A stretch of DNA of 64,000 bases from Pseudoflavonifractor phocaeensis (GCF_016901735.1 NZ_JACLZC010000005.1:1-64000), one strand, 5' to 3'. Numbered from the stretch's first letter, positions 1 to 8,705 are shown. Notes: generated from the sequence alone by a model not told the origin. Program-made: numbers and translations.

Positions 1-11
1 AAGGCAAAGCT

Positions 12-52
12 AAAGGGCTTGCCGCCTGCAATACACAGACAGCAAGCCCTTT
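12..52. terminator. Stem-loop before the DUF5655 gene
   Basis: Arms at 12-22 and 42-52 pair over 11 bases around a 19-base loop. It lies downstream of the minus-strand gene ending at 133. The T-run is weak on both strands, so terminator function is inferred. Bases 53-132 hold nothing I recognise. Confidence 0.5.
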
Positions 53-132
53 CGGCTGCTTAAACAATTTTTGCTTCCTAATATTGTCTAACTTTTGGGG
101 TTCACTTCACTCTGTGCTGTTCCTCGCTTTTT

Positions 133-528
133 TCAGCGTTTGGATTGGGAAAAGGACCAAGCCTCCCGGACCCAGTCCATCAGCTCGCCGTCGATCTGAT
201 CCGGTCGGGAAATGAGCACGTGGTGGGTCCAGCGGTTGGGGTAGGGCTCCACCGCCACCGCCACCCGCGGGCTCTCCAGGCGGTGGGACAGGCCAAAGGT
301 CACCAGCAGACAGTGCTCCGGCCAGGTCTTTTTCCGGCGGATGGGCACCGAGGCGGCGGCAAAGAGATGGCGCTCATAAAAGCTGATCTGGCTCTTCTGC
401 ACCTTCACCGCCGCGTCGGGGAACAGCTGACACATCCGGTCAAAGAATCCCTCATAGAGGGACAACTCCACCGGCTTTCCTTCAAAGAAAACCAGGATAT
501 CAGCGGCGTAATGTTCCGACAGCTCCAC
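133..528 (-). CDS. DUF5655 domain-containing protein
   Basis: A 131-residue soluble protein. The whole length resembles DUF5655: a basic middle segment, an R-V-A-V strand near residue 88, a W-T-H-H-V-L-I segment near 100, and a D-G-E-L-x-D-W-V helix near the end. The biochemical role of the family is not known to me. The start is GTG at 528, preceded by AAGGAGGGG about 8 bases upstream. It lies 34 bases beyond the nucleotidyltransferase stop on the same strand and may be the last gene of that unit. Confidence 0.7.
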   Translation of the reverse strand: MELSEHYAADILVFFEGKPVELSLYEGFFDRMCQLFPDAAVKVQKSQISFYERHLFAAASVPIRRKKTWPEHCLLVTFGLSHRLESPRVAVAVEPYPNRWTHHVLISRPDQIDGELMDWVREAWSFSQSKR

Positions 529-562
529 AAAAGCTCCCCTCCTTCCGGCGCGGCTGAAGGTC

Positions 563-1489
563 TCAGGACCAGAGATCGGCGGGATAAAGCCCTTCCTCGG
601 TCATGCGGGCAATGGCGGCCACCACGGTGGGCTTGTCCTCCCGGTAGGTGACGCCGTACCACCGGTCGTGGCTGCGCAGCACCTTCACCTTGGCCTTGCC
701 CTCCCCGATGAGGGCGCTCACCACGCTGGGCAGATAGTATTCTCCCTTTTCCGGGTTTTCCGCCAGGGTCTTGTCCAGAAAGGCGGGGAACCGGGCCTGG
801 GCCTCGGTGAGGAAGCTGCGGGAAAAGCCCCACAGATTCATGGACACGATGGCGTCCCCAGGCAGGGGATGCCAGGTCTTGCCCTCGTCCTCGGTGTAGC
901 GGGCGTTGTCCCCGTCCTTTTCGATGTGGGTGCGCTCGGTGACGGTGCACAGATTGTGGTCCTCATCCTCCACGCACACGCCGCGGGACACATGGCCGTG
1001 CTCGGTGACGGTGTTTCCAAGCAGATAGCCCACCATGGCAAAGGAGTAGCAACCCTCCTGGTCCGGGTGTTCGCACAGATACCGGTAAACCTCCCGGAAG
1101 GCCTCGGGGCCGTAGTAGTCGTCGGAGTTGATGACGGCAAAGGGGCCGTCCACCACCTTGCGCGCCGCCAGCACCGCATGGCAGGTGCCCCAGGGCTTCA
1201 CCCGGCCCTCGGGGACGGCGTAGCCCTCGGGCAGGTCGGTAAGCTCCTGATAGACATAGCGGACGGTCATCACCTTGGAGAGCCGGTCGCCGATGGAAGC
1301 CCGGAAGGTATCCTCCAGCTCCTTCTTGATGACGAAAACCACCGTCTCAAAGCCCGCCCGGCGGGCGTCATAGATGGAATAGTCAATGATAAGCGCACCG
1401 TTGGGGCCCACCGGGTCTACTTGCTTCAATCCGCCGTAACGGCTGCCCATGCCGGCGGCCATGACCACGAGTACAGGTTTCTGATCCAT
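563..1489 (-). CDS. Sugar-phosphate nucleotidyltransferase family protein
   Basis: A 308-residue protein that begins with the nucleotidyltransferase signature V-V-M-A-A-G-M-G-S-R-Y-G-G (about residues 6-18), the NTP-binding loop of GT-A fold enzymes that make NDP-sugars from sugar phosphates. I-N-S-D-D-Y-Y-G near residue 118 is the metal-binding acidic motif. The exact sugar cannot be told from sequence. I chose ATG 1489 because the signature follows directly; a longer reading adds only arginine-rich residues encoded inside the upstream gene. The stop of the upstream gene is 2 bases away, so the two are probably co-transcribed. Confidence 0.85.
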   Translation of the reverse strand: MDQKPVLVVMAAGMGSRYGGLKQVDPVGPNGALIIDYSIYDARRAGFETVVFVIKKELEDTFRASIGDRLSKVMTVRYVYQELTDLPEGYAVPEGRVKPWGTCHAVLAARKVVDGPFAVINSDDYYGPEAFREVYRYLCEHPDQEGCYSFAMVGYLLGNTVTEHGHVSRGVCVEDEDHNLCTVTERTHIEKDGDNARYTEDEGKTWHPLPGDAIVSMNLWGFSRSFLTEAQARFPAFLDKTLAENPEKGEYYLPSVVSALIGEGKAKVKVLRSHDRWYGVTYREDKPTVVAAIARMTEEGLYPADLWS

Positions 1490-1491
1490 GT

Positions 1492-1956
1492 TTATTCCTC
1501 TTCCTCTTCTTCGTATTCTTCGCCGCACGAATCGCAGAGCGCGTCATACCACGCCTCAAACGCTTCGCCGCTTTCCAGTGCTTCCGTCCGGTACGAAGCC
1601 GCCTCTTCTTCCGGGAGCCCGTACACAGACCATCCGAAGCTTTCCTCCAAAAATCCCGCCAGCGCCTCCCATTCTTCCTCGCCGTCCAACGTGAAATGGG
1701 CCAGGAAGGATTTCAAATCCTCCTCCGTAAAGGGGATTGCTTCGACAAAGGCAAAAAAGGCTTTATAGGAATCCCAGGCGGTATCAAAGTCCAGCCCCTC
1801 CATCTCTTCCGCGGCATCGCAAAACGCCTGCGTGGGCTTGAGACGCATCTTGACCCATCTGGACAGCTCGTCCTCCGGGTCCTCGGTAAACTGGCTGAAA
1901 AATTCCACGGCCGCGTCAAAGCATTCCACGTCCAGTTCTTCCCAACGGTCCGGCAT
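1492..1956 (-). CDS. Acidic hypothetical protein
   Basis: A 154-residue, very acidic, aromatic-rich protein whose tail is almost pure glutamate. There is no signal peptide or membrane segment. I do not recognise a family. It is the first gene of a two- or three-gene minus-strand unit with the nucleotidyltransferase (2-base gap) and possibly the DUF5655 gene. The start is ATG 1956, with a GGGGGTGG purine run upstream and a good promoter 36-64 bases upstream. Confidence 0.7.
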   Translation of the reverse strand: MPDRWEELDVECFDAAVEFFSQFTEDPEDELSRWVKMRLKPTQAFCDAAEEMEGLDFDTAWDSYKAFFAFVEAIPFTEEDLKSFLAHFTLDGEEEWEALAGFLEESFGWSVYGLPEEEAASYRTEALESGEAFEAWYDALCDSCGEEYEEEEEE

Positions 1957-1991
1957 ATGGTTCCACCCCCATCTTTTTTGTTGTCCCGTCT

Positions 1992-2020
1992 ATTATACCG
2001 CCTGGAAAGAAAAGCCGCAA
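1992..2020 (-). promoter_or_regulatory. Sigma-A type promoter
   Basis: Read on the minus strand: TTGCGG, a 17-base spacer, then TATAAT. It sits just upstream of the acidic protein gene that starts at 1956. Confidence 0.6.
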
Positions 2021-2048
2021 GCGTTCCGCCCTCTTTTCCCGGCAAGAC

Positions 2049-2084
2049 AATCCGCCGCGGCCCGTTTGCAGGCTGCGGCGGATT
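2049..2084. other. GC-rich stem-loop between divergent units
   Basis: AATCCGCCGC at 2049 pairs with GCGGCGGATT ending at 2084. No T-run follows on either strand, so it is not an obvious terminator. It lies between the minus-strand promoter near 2000 and the copper operon. The rest of 2085-2300 shows no gene. Confidence 0.45.
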
Positions 2085-2301
2085 GCAGTGTGAAAGAAAA
2101 GAGAGGGGGAAAGTGAGGAATCTATTCAAAACACAAGTATTTGTGTTGCTTTTTGTCTGCTCCCCCAGTCCGGAGCAGTAATAGAAAGGAACTGCGGTCA
2201 GCGGGGGTTTTTTCCTTGACTGTGCTTACAGTATACCTCCGGTCTTTGACCAGAATTTGAAGGAGTTGTGAATGTTATGTAAACGAATGGGCCCTTTCCT
2301 C

Positions 2302-2330
2302 TTGACAGGAGCAAAGAGCCGCGGTATACT
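2302..2330 (+). promoter_or_regulatory. Copper operon promoter
   Basis: TTGACA (2302-2307), a 17-base spacer and TATACT (2325-2330) form a near-consensus housekeeping promoter 63 bases before csoR. Such a strong core promoter fits a unit held off by a repressor. Confidence 0.85.
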
Positions 2331-2344
2331 CTCCTCAGAACACC

Positions 2345-2360
2345 ACCCCCCCGGGGGGTA
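2345..2360. promoter_or_regulatory. Probable CsoR operator
   Basis: The palindrome ACCCCCCCGGGGGGTA lies about 15 bases after the -10 box, covering the expected transcription start and early leader. CsoR-family operators are known for paired C and G tracts of this kind. Binding there would block its own csoR-copA promoter until Cu(I) releases the protein. Confidence 0.75.
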
Positions 2361-2392
2361 TTCTCCTCGGAAACCATAAGGAGGGACCGACC

Positions 2393-2656
2393 ATGATGGC
2401 AGATCAGAAACAGATCCTCCGGCTCCTCAAAACCGCGCGGGGACAACTGGACGGCATCATCGACATGGTGGAGGAAAACCGCTACTGCATCGACATCTCC
2501 ACCCAGGTCATGGCCGCCGAGGCGCTTCTCAAACGGGTGAACCGGGAAATTCTCACCGCTCACCTGGAGCACTGCGTCAAGGACGCCGCCGACGGACAGG
2601 AGCGCCAGCAGAAAATCGACGAGTTTGTGGACACCTTGGGCCGTATCCTCAAGTGA
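2393..2656 (+). CDS. csoR: CsoR-family copper-sensing repressor
   Basis: An 87-residue all-helical repressor of normal family length. CsoR proteins bind Cu(I) through Cys-His-Cys. Here these are C in N-R-Y-C-I-D (about residue 31) and the H-x3-C pair in A-H-L-E-H-C (about 57-61). Copper binding releases the operator and opens copper efflux. An AAGGAGGG ribosome site precedes ATG 2393; ATG 2396 is also possible. copA starts 19 bases after the stop, and the operator palindrome sits in the leader, so autoregulation is likely. The residue pattern favours copper over the formaldehyde or persulfide sensors of the same fold. Confidence 0.9.
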   Translation: MMADQKQILRLLKTARGQLDGIIDMVEENRYCIDISTQVMAAEALLKRVNREILTAHLEHCVKDAADGQERQQKIDEFVDTLGRILK

Positions 2657-2675
2657 CCACGGAAAGGGGTTTTGC

Positions 2676-5222
2676 ATGAAACAAGCTTGCAGCGTCACCG
2701 GCATGACCTGCTCGGCCTGCTCCGCCCACGTGGAAAAGGCCGTCCGCGGCGTGCCGGGGGTGCGGGAGGTCAGCGTCAATCTGCTGACCAACTCCATGAC
2801 GGTGGACTTTGACGAGAACGCCGCCGGACTGCCGGACATCATACGGGCCGTGGAAAAGGCCGGTTACGGCGCCGCCGCCGCGGGGAACGCCAAGACCCGG
2901 CCGGCTGACGCCCGCCGGGAGGCCGATGACGCGGCGGCAAAGGAACTGCGCCATATGAAATTCCGGCTGATCGTCTCCTTTGCCTTCCTCCTCCCCCTGT
3001 TCTATCTCTCCATGGGGCATATGATGGGCTGGCCGCTCCCCGGCATCTTCCACGGCACGGAAAACGCCATGATCTTTGCCTTTACCCAGCTCTTGCTGCT
3101 GCTGCCCATCCTGTACGTCAACGACAAATACTACAAGGTGGGCTTCAAGACCCTGGCCAAAGGCGCGCCCAATATGGACGCCCTCATCGCCCTGGGCTCC
3201 TCCGCCTCCCTGCTCTACGGCCTTGTGGCCCTCTATCAGATCGCCTGGGGCCTGGGACACGGGGACGCCGCCCTGGTGGACAAGTGGTCCATGGACCTCT
3301 ACCTGGAGTCCGCCGGCATGATCCTCACTCTCATCACCCTGGGAAAATTTCTGGAGACCCGCTCCAAGGGCAAGACCAGTCAGGCCATCTCCCGCCTGAT
3401 GGACCTGGCCCCCAAAACGGCCACGGTCCTGCGGGACGGCACGGAAACCGAGGTGCCGGTGGAAGAAGTGGCGGTGGGCGACAAGATCGTCGTGAAACCC
3501 GGCGGACGGGTGCCGGTGGACGGCGTGGTGGAGGAGGGCTGGTCGTCGGTGGATGAGTCGGCCCTCACCGGCGAGTCTATCCCGGCGGAAAAGGGACCGG
3601 GCGACAAGGTGGCCGCCGCCTCCATTAACCAGTCCGGCTCCTTCGTCTTTTCCGCCACCCGGGTGGGCGAGGATACCACCCTGGCCCAGATGATCCGCCT
3701 GGTGGAGGAGGCCTCCTCCTCCAAGGCCCCCATCGCCAAGCTGGCCGACAAGGTGGCCGGCGTCTTTGTGCCGGCGGTCATCGGCATCGCTCTGGTCACC
3801 GCGCTGGTATGGCTCCTGGTCACCGGCGGCGACGTGACCCGTGCCCTCACCGCCGGCGTGGCGGTGCTGGTCATCTCCTGCCCCTGCGCCCTGGGGCTGG
3901 CCACTCCCGTGGCCATCATGGTGGGCACCGGCAAGGGCGCCGAATACGGCATCCTCATCAAATCCGCCGAGGCCCTGGAGGCCCTCCACGCCATCGACAC
4001 GGTGGTGCTGGATAAGACCGGTACCCTTACGGAAGGCAAGCCCCGCCTCACCGACCTGCTCCCTGTGGGCGACACCACCCGGGAGGAGCTTTTGTGCGTG
4101 GCCGCCTCCCTGGAAAAGCCCTCGGAACACCCCCTGGCCGCCGCCATCGTCTCCGCCGCCCAGGAGGACAACATCCCCCTTGCCCCGGTGACCGATTTCC
4201 TGGCCCTTCACGGCCGGGGCGTCCAGGGCCACATCCAGGGGGAGACCTTCTTCGCGGGCAACCGGGCCCTGCTGGAGGAAAAGGGCATCCCCCTGGACCC
4301 GGCCCTGCTCCAGCAGGCCGACGCCCTGGCCGCCGGCGGAAAAACGCCCCTCTTTTTTGCCCGGGAGACCGGTCTCATGGGCATCCTGGCGGCGGCGGAC
4401 CAGCCCAAGGCCACCAGCGCCCAGACGGTCGCCGCCTTCCGGTCCATGGGCATCCGGGTGGTGATGCTCACCGGCGACAACGCCCGCACCGCCCAGGCCG
4501 TGGGCAAGGCCCTGGGGGTGGATGAGATCCGCTCCGAGGTCCTGCCCCAGGACAAGGCCCAAAAAGTGGCCGAGCTCCAGGCCCAGGGCCGGAAGGTCGC
4601 CATGGTAGGAGACGGCATCAACGACGCGCCCGCGCTGGCCACGGCGGATGTGGGCCTGGCCATCGGCGCGGGCACCGACGTGGCCATGGAGTCGGCCGAC
4701 ATCGTGCTCATGAAAAGCGACCTGCTGGACGCTGTCACCGCCGTGCAGCTCTCCAAGGCCACCATCCGCAACATCAAGGAAAATCTCTTCTGGGCCTTCA
4801 TCTATAATATCATCGGCATCCCACTGGCCGCCGGCGTTTGGTTTCCCCTGCTCCACATCATGCTCAATCCCATGTTCGCCGCCGCCGCCATGAGCATGAG
4901 CTCGGTGTGCGTGGTGAGCAACGCCCTGCGCCTGCGCCTCTTCAAGCCCCGGCTCCCAGCCGGCGGGGAGGTCCCCCTCCCCCGCCCGGCGGAACATCAA
5001 GAAAAAGGAGAAGTGATCCCTATGACCAAGACCCTTTCCATCCAGGGCATGATGTGCCCCCACTGCGTGGCCCACGTTTCCAAGGCCCTCAACGACATCC
5101 CCGGCGTCACCGCCACCGTTGACCTGGCCTCCAACTCCGCCACCGTCACCGGCGAGGCGGAGGACGCTGTCCTCATCCAGGCGGTCACCGACGCGGGCTA
5201 TACCGTCACCGGCATCCGGTAA
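2676..5222 (+). CDS. copA: Copper-exporting P1B-type ATPase with a C-terminal CopZ-like domain
   Basis: An 848-residue inner-membrane pump that uses ATP to expel Cu(I). Domains in order: N-terminal heavy-metal domain with G-M-T-C-S-A-C (9-15); transmembrane segments; membrane copper site C-P-C (near 401); phosphorylation loop D-K-T-G-T (near 446); S-E-H-P-L (near 482); T-G-D-N (near 597); G-D-G-I-N-D-A-P (near 645); then, after a proline-rich linker, a second heavy-metal domain with M-M-C-P-H-C (near 792). The start is ATG 2676. The C-terminal domain is placed like a separate copZ and has its own in-frame ATG at 5022 behind AAAAAGGAG, so it may also be made as a free chaperone. Confidence 0.93.
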   Translation: MKQACSVTGMTCSACSAHVEKAVRGVPGVREVSVNLLTNSMTVDFDENAAGLPDIIRAVEKAGYGAAAAGNAKTRPADARREADDAAAKELRHMKFRLIVSFAFLLPLFYLSMGHMMGWPLPGIFHGTENAMIFAFTQLLLLLPILYVNDKYYKVGFKTLAKGAPNMDALIALGSSASLLYGLVALYQIAWGLGHGDAALVDKWSMDLYLESAGMILTLITLGKFLETRSKGKTSQAISRLMDLAPKTATVLRDGTETEVPVEEVAVGDKIVVKPGGRVPVDGVVEEGWSSVDESALTGESIPAEKGPGDKVAAASINQSGSFVFSATRVGEDTTLAQMIRLVEEASSSKAPIAKLADKVAGVFVPAVIGIALVTALVWLLVTGGDVTRALTAGVAVLVISCPCALGLATPVAIMVGTGKGAEYGILIKSAEALEALHAIDTVVLDKTGTLTEGKPRLTDLLPVGDTTREELLCVAASLEKPSEHPLAAAIVSAAQEDNIPLAPVTDFLALHGRGVQGHIQGETFFAGNRALLEEKGIPLDPALLQQADALAAGGKTPLFFARETGLMGILAAADQPKATSAQTVAAFRSMGIRVVMLTGDNARTAQAVGKALGVDEIRSEVLPQDKAQKVAELQAQGRKVAMVGDGINDAPALATADVGLAIGAGTDVAMESADIVLMKSDLLDAVTAVQLSKATIRNIKENLFWAFIYNIIGIPLAAGVWFPLLHIMLNPMFAAAAMSMSSVCVVSNALRLRLFKPRLPAGGEVPLPRPAEHQEKGEVIPMTKTLSIQGMMCPHCVAHVSKALNDIPGVTATVDLASNSATVTGEAEDAVLIQAVTDAGYTVTGIR

Positions 5223-5298
5223 AAAGCTTTACAAAAATTTAATCAATTCTTCTGGCAATTATGAAAATCTTGGCGTACACTATCGTTTGTACACCAAA

Positions 5299-5334
5299 GG
5301 GGGGAACGCCCGCCGGGCGTCCCCCCTTTTTTTA
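5299..5334 (+). terminator. Rho-independent terminator of the copper operon
   Basis: GGGGGG-AA-CGCCCG pairs with CGGGCG-T-CCCCCC (one bulged base), followed by seven T residues. It ends the csoR-copA transcript before the next gene. Confidence 0.9.
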
Positions 5335-5354
5335 TTTCAGATCAGACAGGAGCG

Positions 5355-6038
5355 ATGTGTGTGAAACGACATGCCTGGGGCCTGACGCTGGCCCTGACCA
5401 TTGCGCTGTTGGTGGGCGGCGCCCTCTTTTTGTACCTGACCGGCTTTTTCCAGGCCATCGGCTCCATGGAGGATATGCGGTCCTACATCGAACGCTTTAC
5501 CCCATACACACACCTGGTCTACTTTTTGGTGCAGCTGGCCTCGGTGGTCATCGCCCCCATTCCCAGCAACATCACCGCCCTGGCCGGCGGCGTCCTCTTC
5601 GGCACCTGGCTCTCCTTCTTCCTCACCGCGCTGGCGGTGGTCAGCGGCTCCATGCTGGTCTTTGCCCTGGCCAGAGGGCTGGGCCGCTCCTTCGTGGACC
5701 GGTTCGTCAGCAAAAAAATCTCGGAAAAATACCTGGATGTCATCCGGCGCAAGCGGGATATTTTCCTGGCCCTGGTTTTTCTCTTCCCCTTCTTCCCGGA
5801 CGACCTGATCTGCGCTCTGGCCGGCCTCACCGATATCCCCGCCCACCGCTTTTTCGTTTTGGTGGTGTCCACCCGGCTGTGGGGGCTCCTGGTGGCCAGC
5901 GCCATCGGCGACTCGGCCATCTCCATCCCGCTGTGGGGTATGATCCTCATCGGTATTGCCGGCGTCCTCCTCTTCGCAATCGGCCTCCGCTACGGCGACA
6001 AGTGGGAAGAAATGCTGTTTGAAAAATTCCGCAAATGA
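5355..6038 (+). CDS. TVP38/TMEM64 (VTT-domain) membrane protein
   Basis: A 227-residue integral membrane protein of the VTT/DedA-like superfamily, whose members are linked to lipid movement across membranes. A first hydrophobic segment covers about residues 8-31. The VTT core shows I-A-P-I-P-S-N-I-T (about 67-75), a glycine-rich G-G-V-L-F-G-T re-entrant stretch, and F-P-F-F-P-D-D near 145, which matches the family's F-P-x-x-P-x-D motif. ATG 5355 follows ACAGGAGCG. It stands alone between the copper terminator and a convergent gene; the stops abut at 6038/6039. Confidence 0.85.
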   Translation: MCVKRHAWGLTLALTIALLVGGALFLYLTGFFQAIGSMEDMRSYIERFTPYTHLVYFLVQLASVVIAPIPSNITALAGGVLFGTWLSFFLTALAVVSGSMLVFALARGLGRSFVDRFVSKKISEKYLDVIRRKRDIFLALVFLFPFFPDDLICALAGLTDIPAHRFFVLVVSTRLWGLLVASAIGDSAISIPLWGMILIGIAGVLLFAIGLRYGDKWEEMLFEKFRK

Positions 6039-6674
6039 TTACATCCCGCGGATCTCCCGCTCAAACCAGGCCAGCGCCGCCTCCCGCCGCTGCGCCTCAT
6101 GGGGCTTCCGCCACGCCTGCCACGCCCGCCACCGGGGCGCTTCCCGGTCGGCATAGGCTTTATAGAACAGCTCCCCCCGGTCCGGCGCATCCACGGGAAG
6201 GGCGAGGATGACGTCCGCCCACTGATAGCCGTCCAGCCGTCCCTTTCCCTCCCACCAGCGGGACAGCCGCCCCCGGGCGTCCCGCTCCGTTCCGGCTTGG
6301 GTCAGGCGGAGCGAAATCGCCTCTCTCTCCCCACGCGGTCCCGTGACCTCCCAGCAAAAAACCTGATCCAGCGGCGGCGGCGCGGCCAGAAAACGGGGTC
6401 CGTTCCCAAACGGCAGGCAGTACACCCCGTCGGGGACAGGAGCGTCCAGGCCGGCCGGGGCGTCGGGCGCCGGGTCGGGTATCCCCCAGAACGCCCGCAA
6501 ACGCTCCGCTTCTTCTCCCCTGCCCTGTGCCTTCAACGCCTCCACGCCCGCTTTGTAACAGGCTACGCGCTGGCTCAGCACCTCTTCCCGTAGCAAAAGG
6601 CCCCGCCGGTACCAGGTGCGCAGCCGCGCCAGTTCTTTCCGGGCCTGCTCCAAAACAGTGTCCAGCCCGTCCAT
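6039..6674 (-). CDS. Hypothetical protein in a methyltransferase operon
   Basis: A 211-residue, tryptophan- and arginine-rich soluble protein. Residues 1-70 look helical and the rest mixed. No catalytic motif or family is recognised. Its ATG at 6674 follows GGGGAGGAG and lies 1 base beyond the stop of the TrmH-like gene, so the two are in one operon. Confidence 0.65.
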   Translation of the reverse strand: MDGLDTVLEQARKELARLRTWYRRGLLLREEVLSQRVACYKAGVEALKAQGRGEEAERLRAFWGIPDPAPDAPAGLDAPVPDGVYCLPFGNGPRFLAAPPPLDQVFCWEVTGPRGEREAISLRLTQAGTERDARGRLSRWWEGKGRLDGYQWADVILALPVDAPDRGELFYKAYADREAPRWRAWQAWRKPHEAQRREAALAWFEREIRGM

Positions 6675-6675
6675 A

Positions 6676-7503
6676 TTATCTCCTCCCCAGCTGCCAGAAC
6701 GCCACCGCGCTGGCGGCGGCCACGTTCAGCGAGTCCACCCCGTGAGACATGGGAATGCAGACGGTATGGTCACAGCGGGCGATGGTCTCCCCCGCCAGGC
6801 CGTCCCCCTCGGCGCCCAACACCACGGCCAGCCTGTCCGCCGCCATCAGCATGGGATCGTCTACCGACAGGGCGTCCGCCCGCAGGGCCATGGCCGCCGT
6901 GCGGAAGCCCAGCGCCCTCAGCCGGGCCAGGCCCGCCTGGGGCCAATCCGCCGGCGTCTCCCCGATGCGGGTCCAGGGAATCTGGAACACCGTGCCCATG
7001 CTCACCCGTACCGCCCGCCGGTTGAGGGGGTCGCAGCAGGTGGGCGTCACCAGCACGGCGTCCATGTGGAGGGCGGCGGCGGAACGGAAAATGGCCCCCA
7101 CATTGGTGGCGTCCACAACGCCCTCCAGTACCGCGATCCGGTGGAGCGGCGCGCACAGCTCCTCCACACCCGGCAGGACCGGCCGGCGCATGGCGCACAA
7201 AATTCCACGGGTCAGCGCGTAGCCGGTGAGAGTGGCCAAAACCTCCCGGCCGGCGGTATAGACCGGGATCTCGCCGCACCGCTCGATGAGCTCCCTCCCC
7301 TGCCCGCGGATGTGCCGTTCCTCCATCAGCAGGGCCACCGGCGTATAGCCTCTGTCCAGCGCCAGGCGGATGACCTTGGGGCTCTCGGCGATAAAAATGC
7401 CCTTTTCCGGCTCCAGACGGTTGCGGAGCTGGGCCTCGGTGAGCCGGGCGAACAGGTCCAGCTCCGGGGCGGAAGGGTCGGTCACGGTTACAAGATATGC
7501 CAT
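6676..7503 (-). CDS. SpoU/TrmH-family RNA methyltransferase
   Basis: A 275-residue SAM-dependent RNA 2'-O-ribose methyltransferase of the SPOUT fold. The trefoil-knot motifs are present: N-V-G-A-I-F-R-S-A (near 125), V-V-L-G-A-E-G-D-G-L near 230, and I-P-M-S-H-G-V-D-S-L-N-V-A-A-A near 250. The N-terminal third resembles the substrate-binding domain of 23S rRNA enzymes, but the target nucleotide cannot be assigned. ATG 7503 was chosen because CAAAGGAG precedes it; a longer frame only adds basic filler. Confidence 0.88.
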   Translation of the reverse strand: MAYLVTVTDPSAPELDLFARLTEAQLRNRLEPEKGIFIAESPKVIRLALDRGYTPVALLMEERHIRGQGRELIERCGEIPVYTAGREVLATLTGYALTRGILCAMRRPVLPGVEELCAPLHRIAVLEGVVDATNVGAIFRSAAALHMDAVLVTPTCCDPLNRRAVRVSMGTVFQIPWTRIGETPADWPQAGLARLRALGFRTAAMALRADALSVDDPMLMAADRLAVVLGAEGDGLAGETIARCDHTVCIPMSHGVDSLNVAAASAVAFWQLGRR

Positions 7504-7582
7504 ATCGCTTCTCCTTTGCGTGTTCAGAAAGAAACGAGGCCAGCGCTTTCGTCTGGCCTCGTTTGGTCTCAAAAGGGGACGA

Positions 7583-8530
7583 TCAGCCGCCCTGCCCGTT
7601 GAGGGCCTGGTCAAAATGGGCGTTGATCTGCTTGGTAAACTCCAGCGCGGCGTTATACCCCATCTTCTTGTGGCGGTTATTGACGGCGGCTACCTCCACG
7701 ATGACGGCCAGGTTACGGCCCGGCTTCACCGGTACCGTGAGGGTGGGGATCTTTACATCCAGCACGTCGGTGTAGAGCTCATCCAGACCCAGCCGGTCAT
7801 AGACCGCGTCCTCCCGCCAGGGCTCCAGGCTGACAATCAGGTCGATCTCCGCCTCGTCCTTGACGGCGCTCATACCGAAAATACGGCGTACGTCCACCAC
7901 GCCGATGCCCCGCAGCTCGATATAGTGGCGGATCAGCTCGGGGGCGCTGCCCAGCAGGCGGTTATTGTTCATCCGGCGAATCTCCACGGCGTCGTCCGCG
8001 ATCAGACGGTGGCCGCGCTTGACCAGCTCAATGGCGGTCTCACTCTTGCCTACTCCCGACTCGCCCATCAGGAATACGCCTTCGCCGTAGACCTCCACCA
8101 GCACGCCGTGGCGGGTGATGCGGGGGGCCATCTCGTTGCGCAGGGCGGAGACGGCGGCGCTGACAAAGGACGAGGTCACGTCGTTGCTGCGCAGGATGAT
8201 GCGGTCATACTTATCCGCCATGGCCATGCACTCAGGAAAGGGCTCCATGCCGCGGCAGATGATAAAGGCGGGGATATCGTACTTAAAAAGCGCCTCAAAG
8301 GCGGCCTCTCTCTGCTGGGAGGTGAGCCCGTTGAGATAGGTTTCCTCAACCAAGCCGATGACCTGGATACGCTCCGGGTCGAAGTAGTCGAAAAATCCGG
8401 TCAGTTGGAGGCCGGGACGGCTCACGTCCTCGGTGTGGATCAGGCGGTCCCGGTAATGCTCCGATTCCCGCAGGACCTCCAGGTGGAAATCGTCAATGAT
8501 CTTGCCCAGTTTTACGGAATAATTGCTCAT
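7583..8530 (-). CDS. hprK: HPr kinase/phosphorylase
   Basis: A 315-residue enzyme, normal family length. It phosphorylates and dephosphorylates Ser46 of HPr (or Crh), setting carbon catabolite repression in Firmicutes. Residues 1-130 are the N-terminal domain. The catalytic domain has the P-loop G-E-S-G-V-G-K-S-E (near 152) and the signature I-E-L-R-G-I-G-V-V-D-V (near 200). The start is ATG 8530 behind AGAGAGGAAGGGA. It is transcribed away from ahcY from a shared intergenic region; its stop is 79 bases from the TrmH gene. Confidence 0.93.
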   Translation of the reverse strand: MSNYSVKLGKIIDDFHLEVLRESEHYRDRLIHTEDVSRPGLQLTGFFDYFDPERIQVIGLVEETYLNGLTSQQREAAFEALFKYDIPAFIICRGMEPFPECMAMADKYDRIILRSNDVTSSFVSAAVSALRNEMAPRITRHGVLVEVYGEGVFLMGESGVGKSETAIELVKRGHRLIADDAVEIRRMNNNRLLGSAPELIRHYIELRGIGVVDVRRIFGMSAVKDEAEIDLIVSLEPWREDAVYDRLGLDELYTDVLDVKIPTLTVPVKPGRNLAVIVEVAAVNNRHKKMGYNAALEFTKQINAHFDQALNGQGG

Positions 8531-8576
8531 GCCGTCCCTTCCTCTCTTTGTGTGGTACACGATGCTCTTATGACAC

Positions 8577-8607
8577 ATTATACCATCCTGCCCCGCCTCT
8601 TTGCAAG
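8577..8607 (-). promoter_or_regulatory. hprK promoter
   Basis: On the minus strand TTGCAA and TATAAT are separated by about 18 bases, some 50 bases upstream of the hprK start. Confidence 0.55.
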
Positions 8608-8635
8608 GTTTCCCCGGCAAAATACCCAAGCCCCC

Positions 8636-8665
8636 TGTACAATTCCGCATGTCATCTGATATAAT
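8636..8665 (+). promoter_or_regulatory. Promoter of the SAH hydrolase gene
   Basis: TGTACA, an 18-base spacer and TATAAT (8660-8665), 40 bases before the start codon and divergent to the hprK promoter. The leader is too short to hold an SAH riboswitch. Confidence 0.6.
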
Positions 8666-8705
8666 GGGACCGCTGAATTTTTTGAAAACACCGGAGGTTA
8701 TGGTT

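Noticed and set aside
668-1768. Long plus-strand reading frame across the nucleotidyltransferase gene
   Set aside because: It mirrors the real minus-strand gene in GC-rich DNA, is His/Gly/Ala-biased, and lacks a family or ribosome site.
2649-5075. 808-codon minus-strand reading frame across copA
   Set aside because: Antisense shadow of a GC-rich gene; low-complexity His/Gly/Asp-rich translation.
8530-8705. SAH riboswitch upstream of ahcY
   Set aside because: The leader after the -10 box is only about 40 bases, too short for the known riboswitch.
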